Assembly: GCA_047495785.1 (NCBI GenBank)
Contig: JBLDXI010000031.1
Location: forward strand, 744,001-808,000
DNA length: 64,000 nucleotides
Direction: 5' to 3'
Source of the DNA: Lepidodermella squamata
Taxonomy: Eukaryota > Gastrotricha
Within the stretch, counting starts at the first letter, position 1. The number at the start of each line of letters is the position of its first letter. The notes beneath the pieces were generated by a model that worked only from the letters and a program-made list of their open reading frames with translations, ran no database searches and had not been told where the DNA came from. The translations under genes and the position numbers were made by a program. Shown here piece by piece: positions 54,143 through 63,708 of this stretch.

Positions 54143-54859
54143 ATGAAGTCTAGTTCAATTTTTATTCCTAGCGAATGGTCGGGAAGCTCGCATGGGTCGG
54201 ATTTATTTCTACGCGCCGATGGGAAGAAAGGACTCATGGGTAATATGAACGCAAATAATTTCAAAATTGAAAATCTTGGCCGCCCCGTTTTCGAAAATGA
54301 CGCAGCATCGAAATCTTGGGTGGAAGAAAACACGTTGAATGAAAAAGAATCCAGGCAACTTATCGAATCGTATAAGCCGCTGCAGTACGCTGATGACAGA
54401 ACCATTGACATGAATGGTGGTCGGATAACAAACGTGGCGTATCCCGTAGGTCTTTTTGACGTAGTCAACAAGCAATACGTTGATGGCCAAACATTTTTAG
54501 GCTTCGGTGAGAGTCATGTGAATGACCAAACGAAAATGCCGGTAACAAGGGTTATAACCCACACTTTGCTGGTTCAAATTAATGATGAGTTGTCTTTTCT
54601 CGAAAACATGTTGGCTAATGTGCAATTTTGGTTTAGAATTTGGGGAAATGCCTCGCCAGGCTGCACTTGTGATTTCATGAAAAACGGCAGTGTCTTAATT
54701 TCTAAATATTTTTCATTCGACTACGACGCGATCCGAAATATAGCCGAATACTGTACTTTCGTAGAACAGTTTGAAAATGGTGACACTTTCAGCATCATGA
54801 TGTCGTCCAGCAAACCTATGACTGTTGAATTTTGTTTAAAAATATCTAATGTTTGGTAA
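54143..54859 (+). CDS. Fibre-like receptor-binding protein
   Basis: 238 aa, starting 5 bp after the previous gene. Two copies of a tail-fibre-type repeat are seen: MNANNFKIENLGRPVFENDA at residues 35-54 and MNGGRITNVAYPV with NKQYVDG at about 90-117. This pattern (strand, N-L/V, then D/N-A...K-YVD) is common in phage and viral fibres that trimerise. The C-terminal 110 residues are beta-rich and Cys-containing (GCTCDF) and would form the head that binds a receptor. Position at the end of the structural cluster fits. The target is unknown. Confidence 0.72.
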   Translation: MKSSSIFIPSEWSGSSHGSDLFLRADGKKGLMGNMNANNFKIENLGRPVFENDAASKSWVEENTLNEKESRQLIESYKPLQYADDRTIDMNGGRITNVAYPVGLFDVVNKQYVDGQTFLGFGESHVNDQTKMPVTRVITHTLLVQINDELSFLENMLANVQFWFRIWGNASPGCTCDFMKNGSVLISKYFSFDYDAIRNIAEYCTFVEQFENGDTFSIMMSSSKPMTVEFCLKISNVW

Positions 54860-54896
54860 ACGTGAATAGCAGTGACACACAGGTTCACATTATAAT

Positions 54897-55319
54897 TCAG
54901 AAAAAGGTGACTGTGTCATTAATGGCTTTCGGGGTCATTGAGTTCGCTATATTTGTGTGCGTTTTCTTGCCATCTAGTTTCGGTTCACGATTATAAGTTA
55001 CTCTTTGACTTTTGGGCCCATTTGATTGGATCTTCTGAATTTTATTGACGAATTCGTGGACTTCATCGTTGTGACTGTTACTTACATCAGAACGGTCGTC
55101 TTCAGAAAAAGTTTTCTGAATATAAATATATACGACAACAGCGCAAATGAAAAGGACACCGAATGTTATCAAAAATTTACTATAAGCGTATTCATTTTCC
55201 TGAATTTTTAATTGTGTAGATAGACATTTTAGTTTATCAGCATAAAACTTCCCAAGTAAAGAGCTCTTGCCTTGTAATATTTTCAACATATTCTCTATTC
55301 TTCCTATGTTTTCTTCCAT
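54897..55319 (-). CDS. Membrane-anchored coiled-coil protein, 140 aa
   Basis: The N-terminal 45 residues form a likely coiled coil (MEENIGRIENMLKILQG). One transmembrane segment follows at about 48-70 (FLITFGVLFICAVVVYIYIQ). The C-terminal 70 residues are hydrophilic and charged. No signal peptide. It is the first of three leftward genes near the right terminus and is convergent with the fibre-like gene. No family is recognised. A virion membrane or entry role is a guess. Confidence 0.7.
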   Translation of the reverse strand: MEENIGRIENMLKILQGKSSLLGKFYADKLKCLSTQLKIQENEYAYSKFLITFGVLFICAVVVYIYIQKTFSEDDRSDVSNSHNDEVHEFVNKIQKIQSNGPKSQRVTYNREPKLDGKKTHTNIANSMTPKAINDTVTFF

Positions 55320-55341
55320 TATTATTATTGAGCATATATAT

Positions 55342-55701
55342 TTATTTTATATTTTCAGTATTACTATTTGGAGAAATTTTGTTTTTGGCTTCATACTCTT
55401 TTATTCCCATCTGTAAGGCTTGCTGATATTCCTTTTCCAGCTCGCTTTCCCATTTTTCGAGCTCTGATTTGACGTTATGTGAAAGTAACTTCTGCAATGA
55501 ATTCGTCACCTTCATTGTTTTTGCGGTCTGTGACTTTTTAATTTCCTCAACAGCTTTCCTCAAGCACTCATTTTCGGCTCTAGCTAACCCCAGCTCTTTC
55601 ATTGTCTTTTTAGCTACATTCTTTGCATGGGATAGAGTCATATCATGGACACCAATCAACTCCCTCACTTCTCGCATAGACGCGTATTCAGAATCTTCCA
55701 T
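55342..55701 (-). CDS. Coiled-coil protein, 119 aa, unknown
   Basis: Nearly all helix with heptad pattern (KKTMKELGLARAENECLRKA, then ELEKWESELEKEYQQALQ). No membrane segment or catalytic motif. It is separated from the downstream gene by 22 bp and from the upstream gene by 22 bp, so the three leftward genes probably form one unit. Function unknown. Confidence 0.65.
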   Translation of the reverse strand: MEDSEYASMREVRELIGVHDMTLSHAKNVAKKTMKELGLARAENECLRKAVEEIKKSQTAKTMKVTNSLQKLLSHNVKSELEKWESELEKEYQQALQMGIKEYEAKNKISPNSNTENIK

Positions 55702-55723
55702 AAGTATATATTATTGGATTTCA

Positions 55724-56167
55724 TTATTTTTTTTTATATTTTTCTATTTCTTTTCGCAAGGAAACAATCTTTCTTATCACGGGCGCATCGGCCTGGGTCA
55801 TTAACACTTCATCTTTTGGCTGTGATGTTAACTGCAGGTGAACTTTTTCCACTATCGGACGTTTGTCTTTTATTAGTCGATCACAAGAGTTCGAAGAACC
55901 CTGAGAGCGACGCTCGACGTTCGAGTTTGAAAAACGAGGATACGCAGAACGAGTATTCGAAGAACGAGTTTCGCTTCCAGCGATGTGACCTCCAATTTGG
56001 GTACTCCGCTCCTTGGATTTATTCATGTAGTAAAATATGCTGCTTGACGAAATATTAAATTCCTCTACTATCTCCTTAACACTCTTTTTTGTGCCCTCAT
56101 ACTCCTTGATGGCCGACCTCACGCGTTTACGATATTCTGAATCTCTTCGCAAATTTCGTACTACCAT
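55724..56167 (-). CDS. Helix-turn-helix DNA-binding protein, 147 aa
   Basis: Residues 14-50 fit a short helix-turn-helix (RVRSAIKEYEGTKKSVKEIV, then EEFNISSSSIFYYMNK), like the psq/homeodomain-like HTH of transposases and regulators. A Ser/Arg-rich middle follows and a charged C-terminus (VIRKIVSLRKEIEKYKKK) that could dimerise. Its place next to the right end suggests a regulator or an end-binding protein. It has no TCTA box. Confidence 0.7.
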   Translation of the reverse strand: MVVRNLRRDSEYRKRVRSAIKEYEGTKKSVKEIVEEFNISSSSIFYYMNKSKERSTQIGGHIAGSETRSSNTRSAYPRFSNSNVERRSQGSSNSCDRLIKDKRPIVEKVHLQLTSQPKDEVLMTQADAPVIRKIVSLRKEIEKYKKK

Positions 56168-56205
56168 TATAAATTATTTTACATATATTTGATTAAGAAA
56201 ATATT

Positions 56206-56599
56206 CCAGGTTCCTCGTTCCTGATTCCAGATTCTGGGCCCCGGGAATTTGTCAGATTATGCAATAGCCCCACTTATTCCAGGTTTCACGTTCCTGATTC
56301 CAGATTCTGGACCCTGGGAATTTGTCAGATTATGCAATGGCCCCACTTATATATTGTTCCTCGTTCCTGATTCCAGATTCTGGACCCTGGGAATTTGTCA
56401 GATTATGAAATAGCCCCACTTCTTCCAGGTTTCACGTTCCTGAATCCATATTCTGGACCCTGGGAATTTGTCAGATTATGCAATGGCCCCACTTATATAT
56501 TGTTCCTCGTTCCTGATTCCAGATTCTGGACCCTGGGAATTTGTCAGATTATGAAATAGCCCCACTTATATATTGTTCCAGATTCCAGGTCCCAGATTC
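56206..56599. repeat. About 70-75-bp tandem repeat, five copies, beside the right terminus
   Basis: The blocks TTCCTGATTCCAGATTCTGG, CCCTGGGAATTTGTCAGATTATG and TAGCCCCACTTAT recur five times with two alternating spacer forms, directly inside the right terminal repeat. No equivalent is present at the left end. Direct contiguous copies with little variation suggest recent expansion. Confidence 0.88.
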
Positions 56600-56886
56600 C
56601 CAATCGCTCGCCTCTTACCCTTTAATGCACACCCTATACCCAATATATTTTTCCGTTTTAGAAACGCGCCTCTACTTACCATTTCTTCTCAAAATTACCA
56701 ATTAACTAAGCATCTCTCTTAATTTCCTTCAAATTAATTAACTATTTTTTTCATTCTCAAATTTTCTAAATTTTAAAATCAATTTTTAATTTTTCAATTT
56801 CTCAATTTTCCACATTTGTCATTTCAATTTTTAAAAAAGTGCGTATATCGGCCCCACTGTTTTGGTACCGGCACATAGGCACTACT
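56600..56886 (-). repeat. Polinton right terminal inverted repeat
   Basis: Mirror of 34309-34595, ending GGCACATAGGCACTACT. Followed by TTTTGG at 56887-56892, the second copy of the 6-bp target duplication. Confidence 0.95.
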
Positions 56887-56892
56887 TTTTGG

Positions 56893-57105
56893 AGCTCAGC
56901 GGACCCTGGTTTAGCGGACCGCTCTGTTTAAAGCAGCCCCCCATTAAGATGGAATGCTAATTTGGGTCGTAATTGGTCTCATTAGATGCGCCACACCTTG
57001 CCGCACTTGGCACTCAAGTGGCACACTTCGATGGTATCCATGACTAGGATATAAGGGGTAATAAGTGTGGTCCGCCAAGAAATGGTCCGTTGAACTCAGC
57101 GACGT
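56893..57105. mobile_element. Right half of the Mutator-like non-autonomous transposon
   Basis: Continues the element begun at 34082; ends GGTCCGTTGAACTCAGCGACGT, inverted to the left end, and is followed by ATAAAACAT (57106-57114). No coding capacity. Confidence 0.8.
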
Positions 57106-57174
57106 ATAAAACATAAATCCAAGAGCAAATTGTGAATTTTGCTTTATCTTCACTTGAATTAAAAAAATTAAATA

Positions 57175-57386
57175 CTGTATATCTACTAATTTTCGGTTAT
57201 GGATATTTTGGCCCTGTACATTAAATTTCGGTGGATTTGAATTCGGATTTACGTTGGCCGCTGAGGAAAAAATTGATTTATTTTAATATAATTAATATTC
57301 GGTGGTTTTAATTTCGGTATTTTTGCAACAACACCGAATAGATCAAACCGAAAATTAATGACCACCGAAAATTAGTAGATATACAG
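57175..57386. mobile_element. mariner-type MITE
   Basis: A 212-bp element with inverted ends of at least 23 bp, CTGTATATCTACTAATTTTC at the left and its complement at the right, flanked by TA on both sides (57173-57174, 57387-57388). TA duplication is typical of Tc1/mariner transposases. Non-coding. Confidence 0.8.
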
Positions 57387-57639
57387 TAACTTGATACTAC
57401 TTGAAATATGCGACCTTAGTGGAACCAGTGAACCCAATTTTATTTATTTATTAATAATTTAGTCGATAATTGCAGAAGTTGCAAATATTCAGCTTGATTT
57501 ATCGGTCCAAGTCTGGCTCGACACAATTTTAATATTATTCAAGACTTTGTTACATTGCGGTGAGCTCGAGCCGGTGCCTTTATTTTCGATATCTGACTGT
57601 GGGCGCATAAGTTATAACAGCGTAACGCAGTGGTTAGTC

Positions 57640-58031
57640 CTTATATTTACCTATTTCAGCTGTTATATGGTGGTTACATCGCCATTAGAAGGCGTTGTTT
57701 CCTCTCAAATCGCCATGCGCGAGCAAGGCGTATCACGGCGATCTAACCAAGGCGTTACCAACTACCGCGTCACCTAATGGTTACACTTTGGTTAGTTCGT
57801 ATCGATGTAACCGGCGTTCGACTGGGATAGATCATATCTCTAGCTTCAATTTGATATATAATTCATCCCATTCGGGTTTCGTATTCGAATACAGCGAACC
57901 TTCGAAGATCGAGTAAATCCTTAGGTAGAAAAAAGTAGGAAAATGAATAAAATGAATACGCTGATAATCATGAAAAAATAAACGCGTGTTTCTTTAATAA
58001 AAATAATGAAATTGCAAAGGAAACAAGGTGT
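57640..58031. repeat. Right arm of the long diverged inverted repeat
   Basis: 57835-58031 is the inverted match of 31782-31975; 57811-57827 matches 32427-32443 inverted; weaker similarity continues to about 57640 (GGCGATGTAACCA on both sides). No gene is supported from 57390 to 58536. Confidence 0.6.
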
Positions 58032-58536
58032 AGTAAAATGAATAAACGTTTATACAACCGATATAGTTTAATTCGATTTTTTTGTACACCGCCAAACACT
58101 GGAATCAGGGCAAGTTCTTTTCCTATTTTCATGGCCAGAACAAGCTGCTTCGTCAATGCAAGTAAAACTCTATTCATTCAGTGGCAAAGAATCGTTTTAT
58201 ATTTCACAGAATCCTTCACGAAAACAGCTTATGCTGTCTCGAGTCGAACCTTCGGGAACTCATATCAAAAGCAATACTTTAGCAGAAAATATCAATATAA
58301 ACTATTATTCGGTTAAAATAGCACATCGCTGAAGAAAACGGCCGCATTTCATCTTCGGTTAGGCGGCACTGCATTTCAGCATGTACAAGTTGGTTGTAGG
58401 TGAAGCAGCAATGTTCGCAACCACATAATTTGCAGTAGTAGCCGGAGAGTTGACACAGCAAGAAGCGAACGAAGTATAGCCAGGCGACTGTCAAATACAA
58501 AATACTTGTCCTAGGTGAAGAATTCAGGCAAAATAA

Positions 58537-59228
58537 TCAAATTACATTAGCAGGCAGTGGCGTATTCAGGGCTGAAGTTGTCTCAGGCAGATCCATGCAA
58601 TAGGAAGGCCCTGAACCGATAACCTTACGGTATTGATAGGTGCTAGCGAAGCAAATTCCCATGTAAACGACTGTTGTTGAGCCAGTTAGCGTGGTCAGGG
58701 TACCGAAGTTGAGCGATGTGGCGAGCGAGTTGCAGCAGGCGCTGTACGAGAGATAGGAAGTTGTGCCACTGCTTACGCCCGGTGTACCGCAGTTGGCTGT
58801 AGATGAGCAAAATGACATTGCTACACCGCCAGTTGTTGTGAACGAGCAGACTCGGAACTGCGAAAATAAAACGTAGCATAGATTCCAAAATTCCATAATA
58901 TTACTCGCATATTCGCATATCATACAGTTAATAACTGTAATTAGGTTATTCGGACAATATATCAACTTTTCTAATTATTTTTCAATTCGGCTCGCTATAG
59001 ATTCAGGGTTAGGGTTAGGTTTATTTCTAGCCGAGAGCTTCTCAGCTTGACTTCGGTTTCGTCCAAACTCACATCCGTAGGAGAGCCAGTGCTTTGTTGG
59101 AGGCTTGTCTGGTAGCAAGACTGACCGGTTGGGCACGAAGACGTAGGGCAAGGAGTCGTAGTACTCGTTGTAGCTGGGCAACTTGCAGCGCCAGAAAACA
59201 ATGCTGCCAAAGCAATGATGGCAATCAT
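58537..59228 (-). CDS. Secreted Thr/Cys-rich protein, two exons, 158 aa
   Basis: Exon 1 59228-59073 (52 codons) and exon 2 58857-58537 join in phase 0 through a 215-nt intron with a GTGAGT donor and TTTTCGCAG acceptor. A signal peptide (MIAIIALAALFSGAAS) leads a Thr/Ser/Pro-rich stretch with paired cysteines. The second exon has VCSFTTTGGVAMSFC, CGTPGV, SACC and a late SYCMDL, suggesting a small disulphide-bonded domain. Eight or more Cys could give a three-finger-like fold, but I recognise no family. No anchor is evident, so it is probably secreted. Confidence 0.65.
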
Positions 59229-62129
59229 ATTGTCTTAATCGATATGTAGAACGACTTGAAACTGGAGCAGGCAAATGTTTTCGAGTTAGTGCTTCGACCT
59301 ACTTAGCCGCGCTTTTAAATGCTGCTAATAATTATCTCGTAATGCGTGGTCACGCGTTTGAGTACGCCCTCGGGCGCATCGACGCAGGGCGCCTACATAT
59401 TGCCCTCTCCATCAGCCAAAATCTCGCTACGTGCTGCAGTAGATTAGTATTGAGAGTGTTGTATTATTGACGGCATCATTTAAGCAAAAAAAACAATTCC
59501 TCTAAAGACTGAAAGCGTTGTAGGCGCTACTATTTCTCAAAGCAGCAAAAGCTGCACTTGAAGGGTTAGAGAGGCAAGAAAACTTGGCAAAGTTTCGAGA
59601 AACTATTTCCAAAAATCCAACGTGACCTTTCACCTAGCGCAACATTTCAGGCATAAATTAATGAATCATGAATTTAAAATGACTTGTTTAAGAAATCACT
59701 CCTTAAAACCTTGATTTCCTAGTTTCTAGTTTCTAGTTTTCATCTGAGTAGTAGAGAAACCAATCTACCAAATGTTTCAGTAATTTCTCCGCACTGATGT
59801 TCGTTTACTTTGGCGATTTTCCAGAACTGCTTCAACACTTTTCTCCACGATGTGCAGCTTATTGATGCCACACCAAAGCAACAACTTAATAAATTGCCAA
59901 TAAATTGCCAATTGGCCAAGGGTTAATTTTTTGCAATCCATGGAATCAGTTGAAACTCGACAAAATTTACATCATCGTCTAACTTTTAGCTAGAGAACTT
60001 TTGGCCACAACATTTGCCATGCAAAGCATCACCTGATAATTTTTTTTCGCCTTGGTGTTTTTAACCTTGGTGTTATGGAACACTCTGTGAAATCTCAGAC
60101 CAGAATCCAGCAAATCTGGATCTAAAAATAATCATTGCGCGAACTAACCGATTAATTCCATGCATTTAATAGAAGGCCCTCTCCTGCTTTGGGTTTTCTT
60201 CCCTAAATTAGGAATGATTGGCGATGCAAAGAAAGCTCCATCAAATTGTAATTGCTGATTGCAGATAGCTATACCGTCTTGATAAGAAAATAGCAGATGT
60301 GTGGCTTCGAACTGCGCTCCTAATAAAAGCGAGCGATATAATTGAATTTCTTCATGAAATTGAAATCGTGTAATTGAAGTGAAATCACGTGTAACACAGT
60401 AATTTCCCCACTGATCGCTGGGCCATTCGGCTACTTGAGCTCGTCGTCCAGCCGCAAGTGCAGTGATGCGACGCTTATCAGTTCCTATGATCTGCCTATG
60501 AGGGATAAGTCACCACCGCTGTTAGGACTGTATCTCTTGACGTTTTTGGCATTCAGTCCATTAGTAGTTCCTTATACTTTCAAGTTGTTAGATACAGTCA
60601 AAATATCATGATGTACGCCAAGCAACAAAAAACGACGCCACTGTGTTGTTTCGCTCCCCTGAGGAAGTGAATTCTGGGAAGTTTTATTACGTGGCTCTGT
60701 CTATCTCCAGAAGGCCGATTTCTCCGAGTTTTCATTGCGAAAGAGCCGGATTATGTCGTCAACAGCTACAATGCTACAACAATTGACTTTGACTCAAGGC
60801 TGACTGGTCCACTTACTGTATTGGTTGGCAACAATACGACACCGCGAGACGCTTTGTCTTGCATGACCGCTTTCGACGAAGTCTTAGAAGAAGCGAGAAT
60901 TCCCGAGATTATTGAAGATTGCCGCGGCAGACACACGGCGTCAGCTCGCTTCCAACCCGGTGGGTTTTCATAGCTCTGCTGACTTCTATAGCGCGCTTAT
61001 TACCAAGGTTAATCGCCTCAATCGATAATGGCAGTGAGAGTATATTTCGGTCAATATTTAATGCATACAGAATTCAGAGTGAAAAAAATTCGAAGTTTCT
61101 TTTTGAACTTCGAATTATTCTGGGCCGAAGTTGCTATAATTTCCTAATGGATCCTATCGCAACGCGGGATGATCAGAAGAAGGTTCACCAGCTGTTCTTG
61201 AGGATTTTCAATAAAAACCCCATAGCTAACCCTCTTTGAACACAGGATCCCCTAAGTGTTGCCTGAAGGCTAGATCGATTAGGATGTAAGCAGAGGCATT
61301 AGCGTGATTCCATCATTTAAATTTGTATGTGGTTAGATTCCTTAACGCAGATTACATTTTCGACTGAGCATAGGAAAATGACATCAGCATTTATCTGCAA
61401 CCCTGATGACTACCAAAACCTCTCTCTGATGTCGTTCGGCTCCTTGTTCCTTGACTTTAGAAGCGGCATCAAAAATATCAATCTGTAGCCAATCTGTAGC
61501 TGAGCCCCACTTTTCCATTTTCAACGATGATAATAATGCATCAAGAATCCCTCCTATTGTAAAAATTGTCATACATTTAGCTAAACATTAAAATTAAACA
61601 TTAAACATTAAAATTGTCGCTGCGGTCGGCTGAATTTGTGATGCTCTCGGTGGCTCTCTACATCGGGGCGATTTATCTTCAAAATTAGTGTGCATCGACC
61701 AGATTGAAATAATGTATGCAGTTAACTTACTGTCAGAATTTACTGTCAACCATTTGAAAGCGTTTAGTGAAGCTTGCATTATCATTCTTATTGATTCTTA
61801 TCTCTTGATTCACTGCTGATTTAGAGTATTTAAAACTCTTGGAAACTCTCGAAAACACCTGTTTTCCATACTAAAACTAAAAGCCTGAAGCCATTCAGCA
61901 GCTTCTAGATTTATCCTGCCTAAACCAACTTCACAAGTTGAAAGAATCAAGGAAAGAATCCTAAAAAAATCTGCCATCCCTAGCAGCTACAAGATCCAGG
62001 ATCGCACCCTGGACTACAATTTCACGAGGACTGCTGTTACTGGTACATGGCAGACAATGTTACTTATTTGGCCTTTTACAGAGCAGCATGAAATGACCTT
62101 GAGCGTTAACTCGATCTCTTCAATCAGCC
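59229..62129. other. Gene-poor intergenic region
   Basis: No intact gene. The only coding-like part is the broken fragment at about 60640-60971. The remaining short frames have no domain, signal peptide or splice support. Confidence 0.45.
60640..60971 (+). pseudogene. Decayed coding fragment of unknown family
   Basis: Two plus-strand stretches in different frames look like one protein: SPEEVNSGKFYYVALSIS (about 60655-60710), then FLRVFIAKEPDYVVNSYNAT and further to a stop at 60971. The frame changes near 60712. The text has the composition of a secreted protein with N-glycosylation sites (NAT, NNT). A CAG at the junction could also be a splice acceptor, so a spliced exon is the alternative. 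Low confidence. Confidence 0.3.
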
Positions 62130-62229
62130 GCTCCAGTTGCATAGTTGGTTAGTGCGTCGTACTTATAAGCAGTACTTGATTGTACGCTGAGTTATGCGAA
62201 GGTCGCGAGTTCGAGCCTCGCCTGGAGCA
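62130..62229 (+). tRNA. tRNA-Ile(UAU): tRNA-Ile with anticodon UAU, intron-containing
   Basis: Nearly identical to the copy at 1760-1859, differing only inside the intron. Full acceptor, D, anticodon and T arms are present and a T8 tract follows. Both copies are preceded by TCAGCC. The two lie 60 kb apart, so recent dispersal or gene conversion is likely. Confidence 0.93.
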
Positions 62230-62385
62230 ATGTTTTTTTTAAACCTAACCCACTCAAAGTCACGCAAAATCCTCAAAAAATAACAAAAGCACCTGAATTT
62301 GTTTGTTTGCTATGAATAAACATTCACCTTAGGTGCATTGACTCACTAAGGTTCTCCGCGATTTTTCGGTTCATTCTATCAAGTG

Positions 62386-63708
62386 ATGAGGTTTTATCTA
62401 GCCGCAGCTTTTATAGCCGTTTCTACGGTTCATGGGCAACAATTTGCTCCGTCCGGGCCGAATAAGCCCAATTTCATCGTTTTGGGCTGGTGGAACTATA
62501 GCGGTAACCCAGCCACCCCTCCGGACCCGGTTTTCTCAGGCTGGCCAAAGTACAACCTATCAGACTACCAACCCGAACCTAGCCAAGTCCAATTGCAATC
62601 AAATTTCGCCATAAACCGCTTTTTAGGGCTTTGGTACGAGCTGTATCGAACTCGTTCATACCCTTATGAAGGAACTTTAGGCACTGAAGTCGGATCGTTC
62701 TACTTCAAGAATGCTGACGACTCAATCGGCATAGCAAATCGACAATGGCTGGCTGGTGAAGGGAAATGGCGAGTTGACCAGGGTGTCGGGAGGATCGTAG
62801 AAAATGCTAGAATGGCTACCCAATTCAACCCTTGGACACCTCCTGGGGATTACCGAGTCCTTTCAACAGACTACCTATCAACTGCTGTGATTTACAGTGA
62901 AGGGACTTTCAACAATCTGAAGAGGAGGTTTTGCTGGATATTAGCTAGGACAACTGCTCTTGAGGAAGAAACTATCAATCAGACGTTTGCCTTGATTCAG
63001 GAAAGAGTCAATTTCACGAGAAGTGACTTCGTCAAAATGAAGCATGGGATCGCGCCGAAATCTGCCCTTAACATTCTCCCAACTGGTATGCCTATGGCTA
63101 TGACAACTTCATCCACGACTCCCCCATCGCCAGGTAATTTTTTGAATGAAAACTGATGGTTTCCAAATAACCTTCTTGAGTCTACAGGGGCTTCCGATCC
63201 TAAGTTGAAGAAATGCAACTACAGACTCCCTCCAGGTGGCACTTGCTTCAACACAGGTCCTTACATTGTCTACGACAGTGCCGAGAAGATGTGTGTAGCT
63301 CAGGCCTATGACTGCAGCAACGACATTCGATCCGCAGCTTTCTCTTCATTTGAAGACTGCCTGAAAACTTGTAACGTCACATCACCGACTACGACAACAA
63401 TGGTAACGCCAGATTTGAGGGCCATCATGCAGTTTTTCGAGCGAGGACTGCCGGCTAATATGACAGGAGGCCTGCCAGCGCTCTTGCGCCAGATGGGTTC
63501 AAGAAATGGTTCCCTGCCGAATCTCGGAATGACGGGCAGAAATTTGCCGTTTAACCTGTCGAATTTGCCGAGATTGCTGCCATTCGCTAATATGGTCCAA
63601 CAAACTGTTGAGCAAACAACAACTCCTGCAAGTGAAACCACGACCGGTCAGTCGTCGGTCGCTGATACAACAGTAGCTCCTTCGCCGCCTCCTATGATGA
63701 GGATGTAG
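62386..63708 (+). CDS. Secreted lipocalin-Kunitz fusion protein
   Basis: Exon 1 62386-63133 and exon 2 63188-63708, intron 54 nt splitting a Gly codon; 422 aa. I choose ATG 62386, which gives the signal peptide MRFYLAAAFIAVSTVHG. The lipocalin part is marked by NRFLGLWYELYRTRSYPYEG (residues about 83-102), the family N-x-F-x-G-x-W-Y-E motif, and later by CWILARTT. Lipocalins carry small hydrophobic ligands; this resembles apolipoprotein-D-like forms. After a Thr/Pro linker, exon 2 starts a six-Cys unit (CNYRLPPGG to CLKTC) with spacing close to Kunitz/BPTI inhibitors, although Cys spacing 3-4 and 4-5 is not standard. The tail is Thr/Pro-rich. The one intron lies exactly at the domain border. 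AATAAA follows at 63817. Confidence 0.85.

Larger units (their letters stand above)
34309..56886. mobile_element. Complete Polinton/Maverick element, 22,578 bp
   Basis: Ends AG...CT, 287-bp terminal inverted repeats (34309-34595 and 56600-56886), and a perfect 6-bp TTTTGG duplication directly outside (34303-34308 and 56887-56892). These are the diagnostic Polinton features. It encodes protein-primed DNA polymerase B, integrase, packaging ATPase, adenain-like protease and capsid proteins, plus cargo genes. Polintons integrate by retroviral-type integrase and are thought to copy by self-synthesis; they have a full set of virion genes. Here most frames are open and the duplications are perfect, so insertion was recent. 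The one clear defect is the frameshift in the major capsid gene. Confidence 0.95.

Noticed and set aside
56206-56599. Possible CRISPR-like array
   Set aside because: Copies are contiguous tandem repeats without unique spacers, in a eukaryotic transposon.
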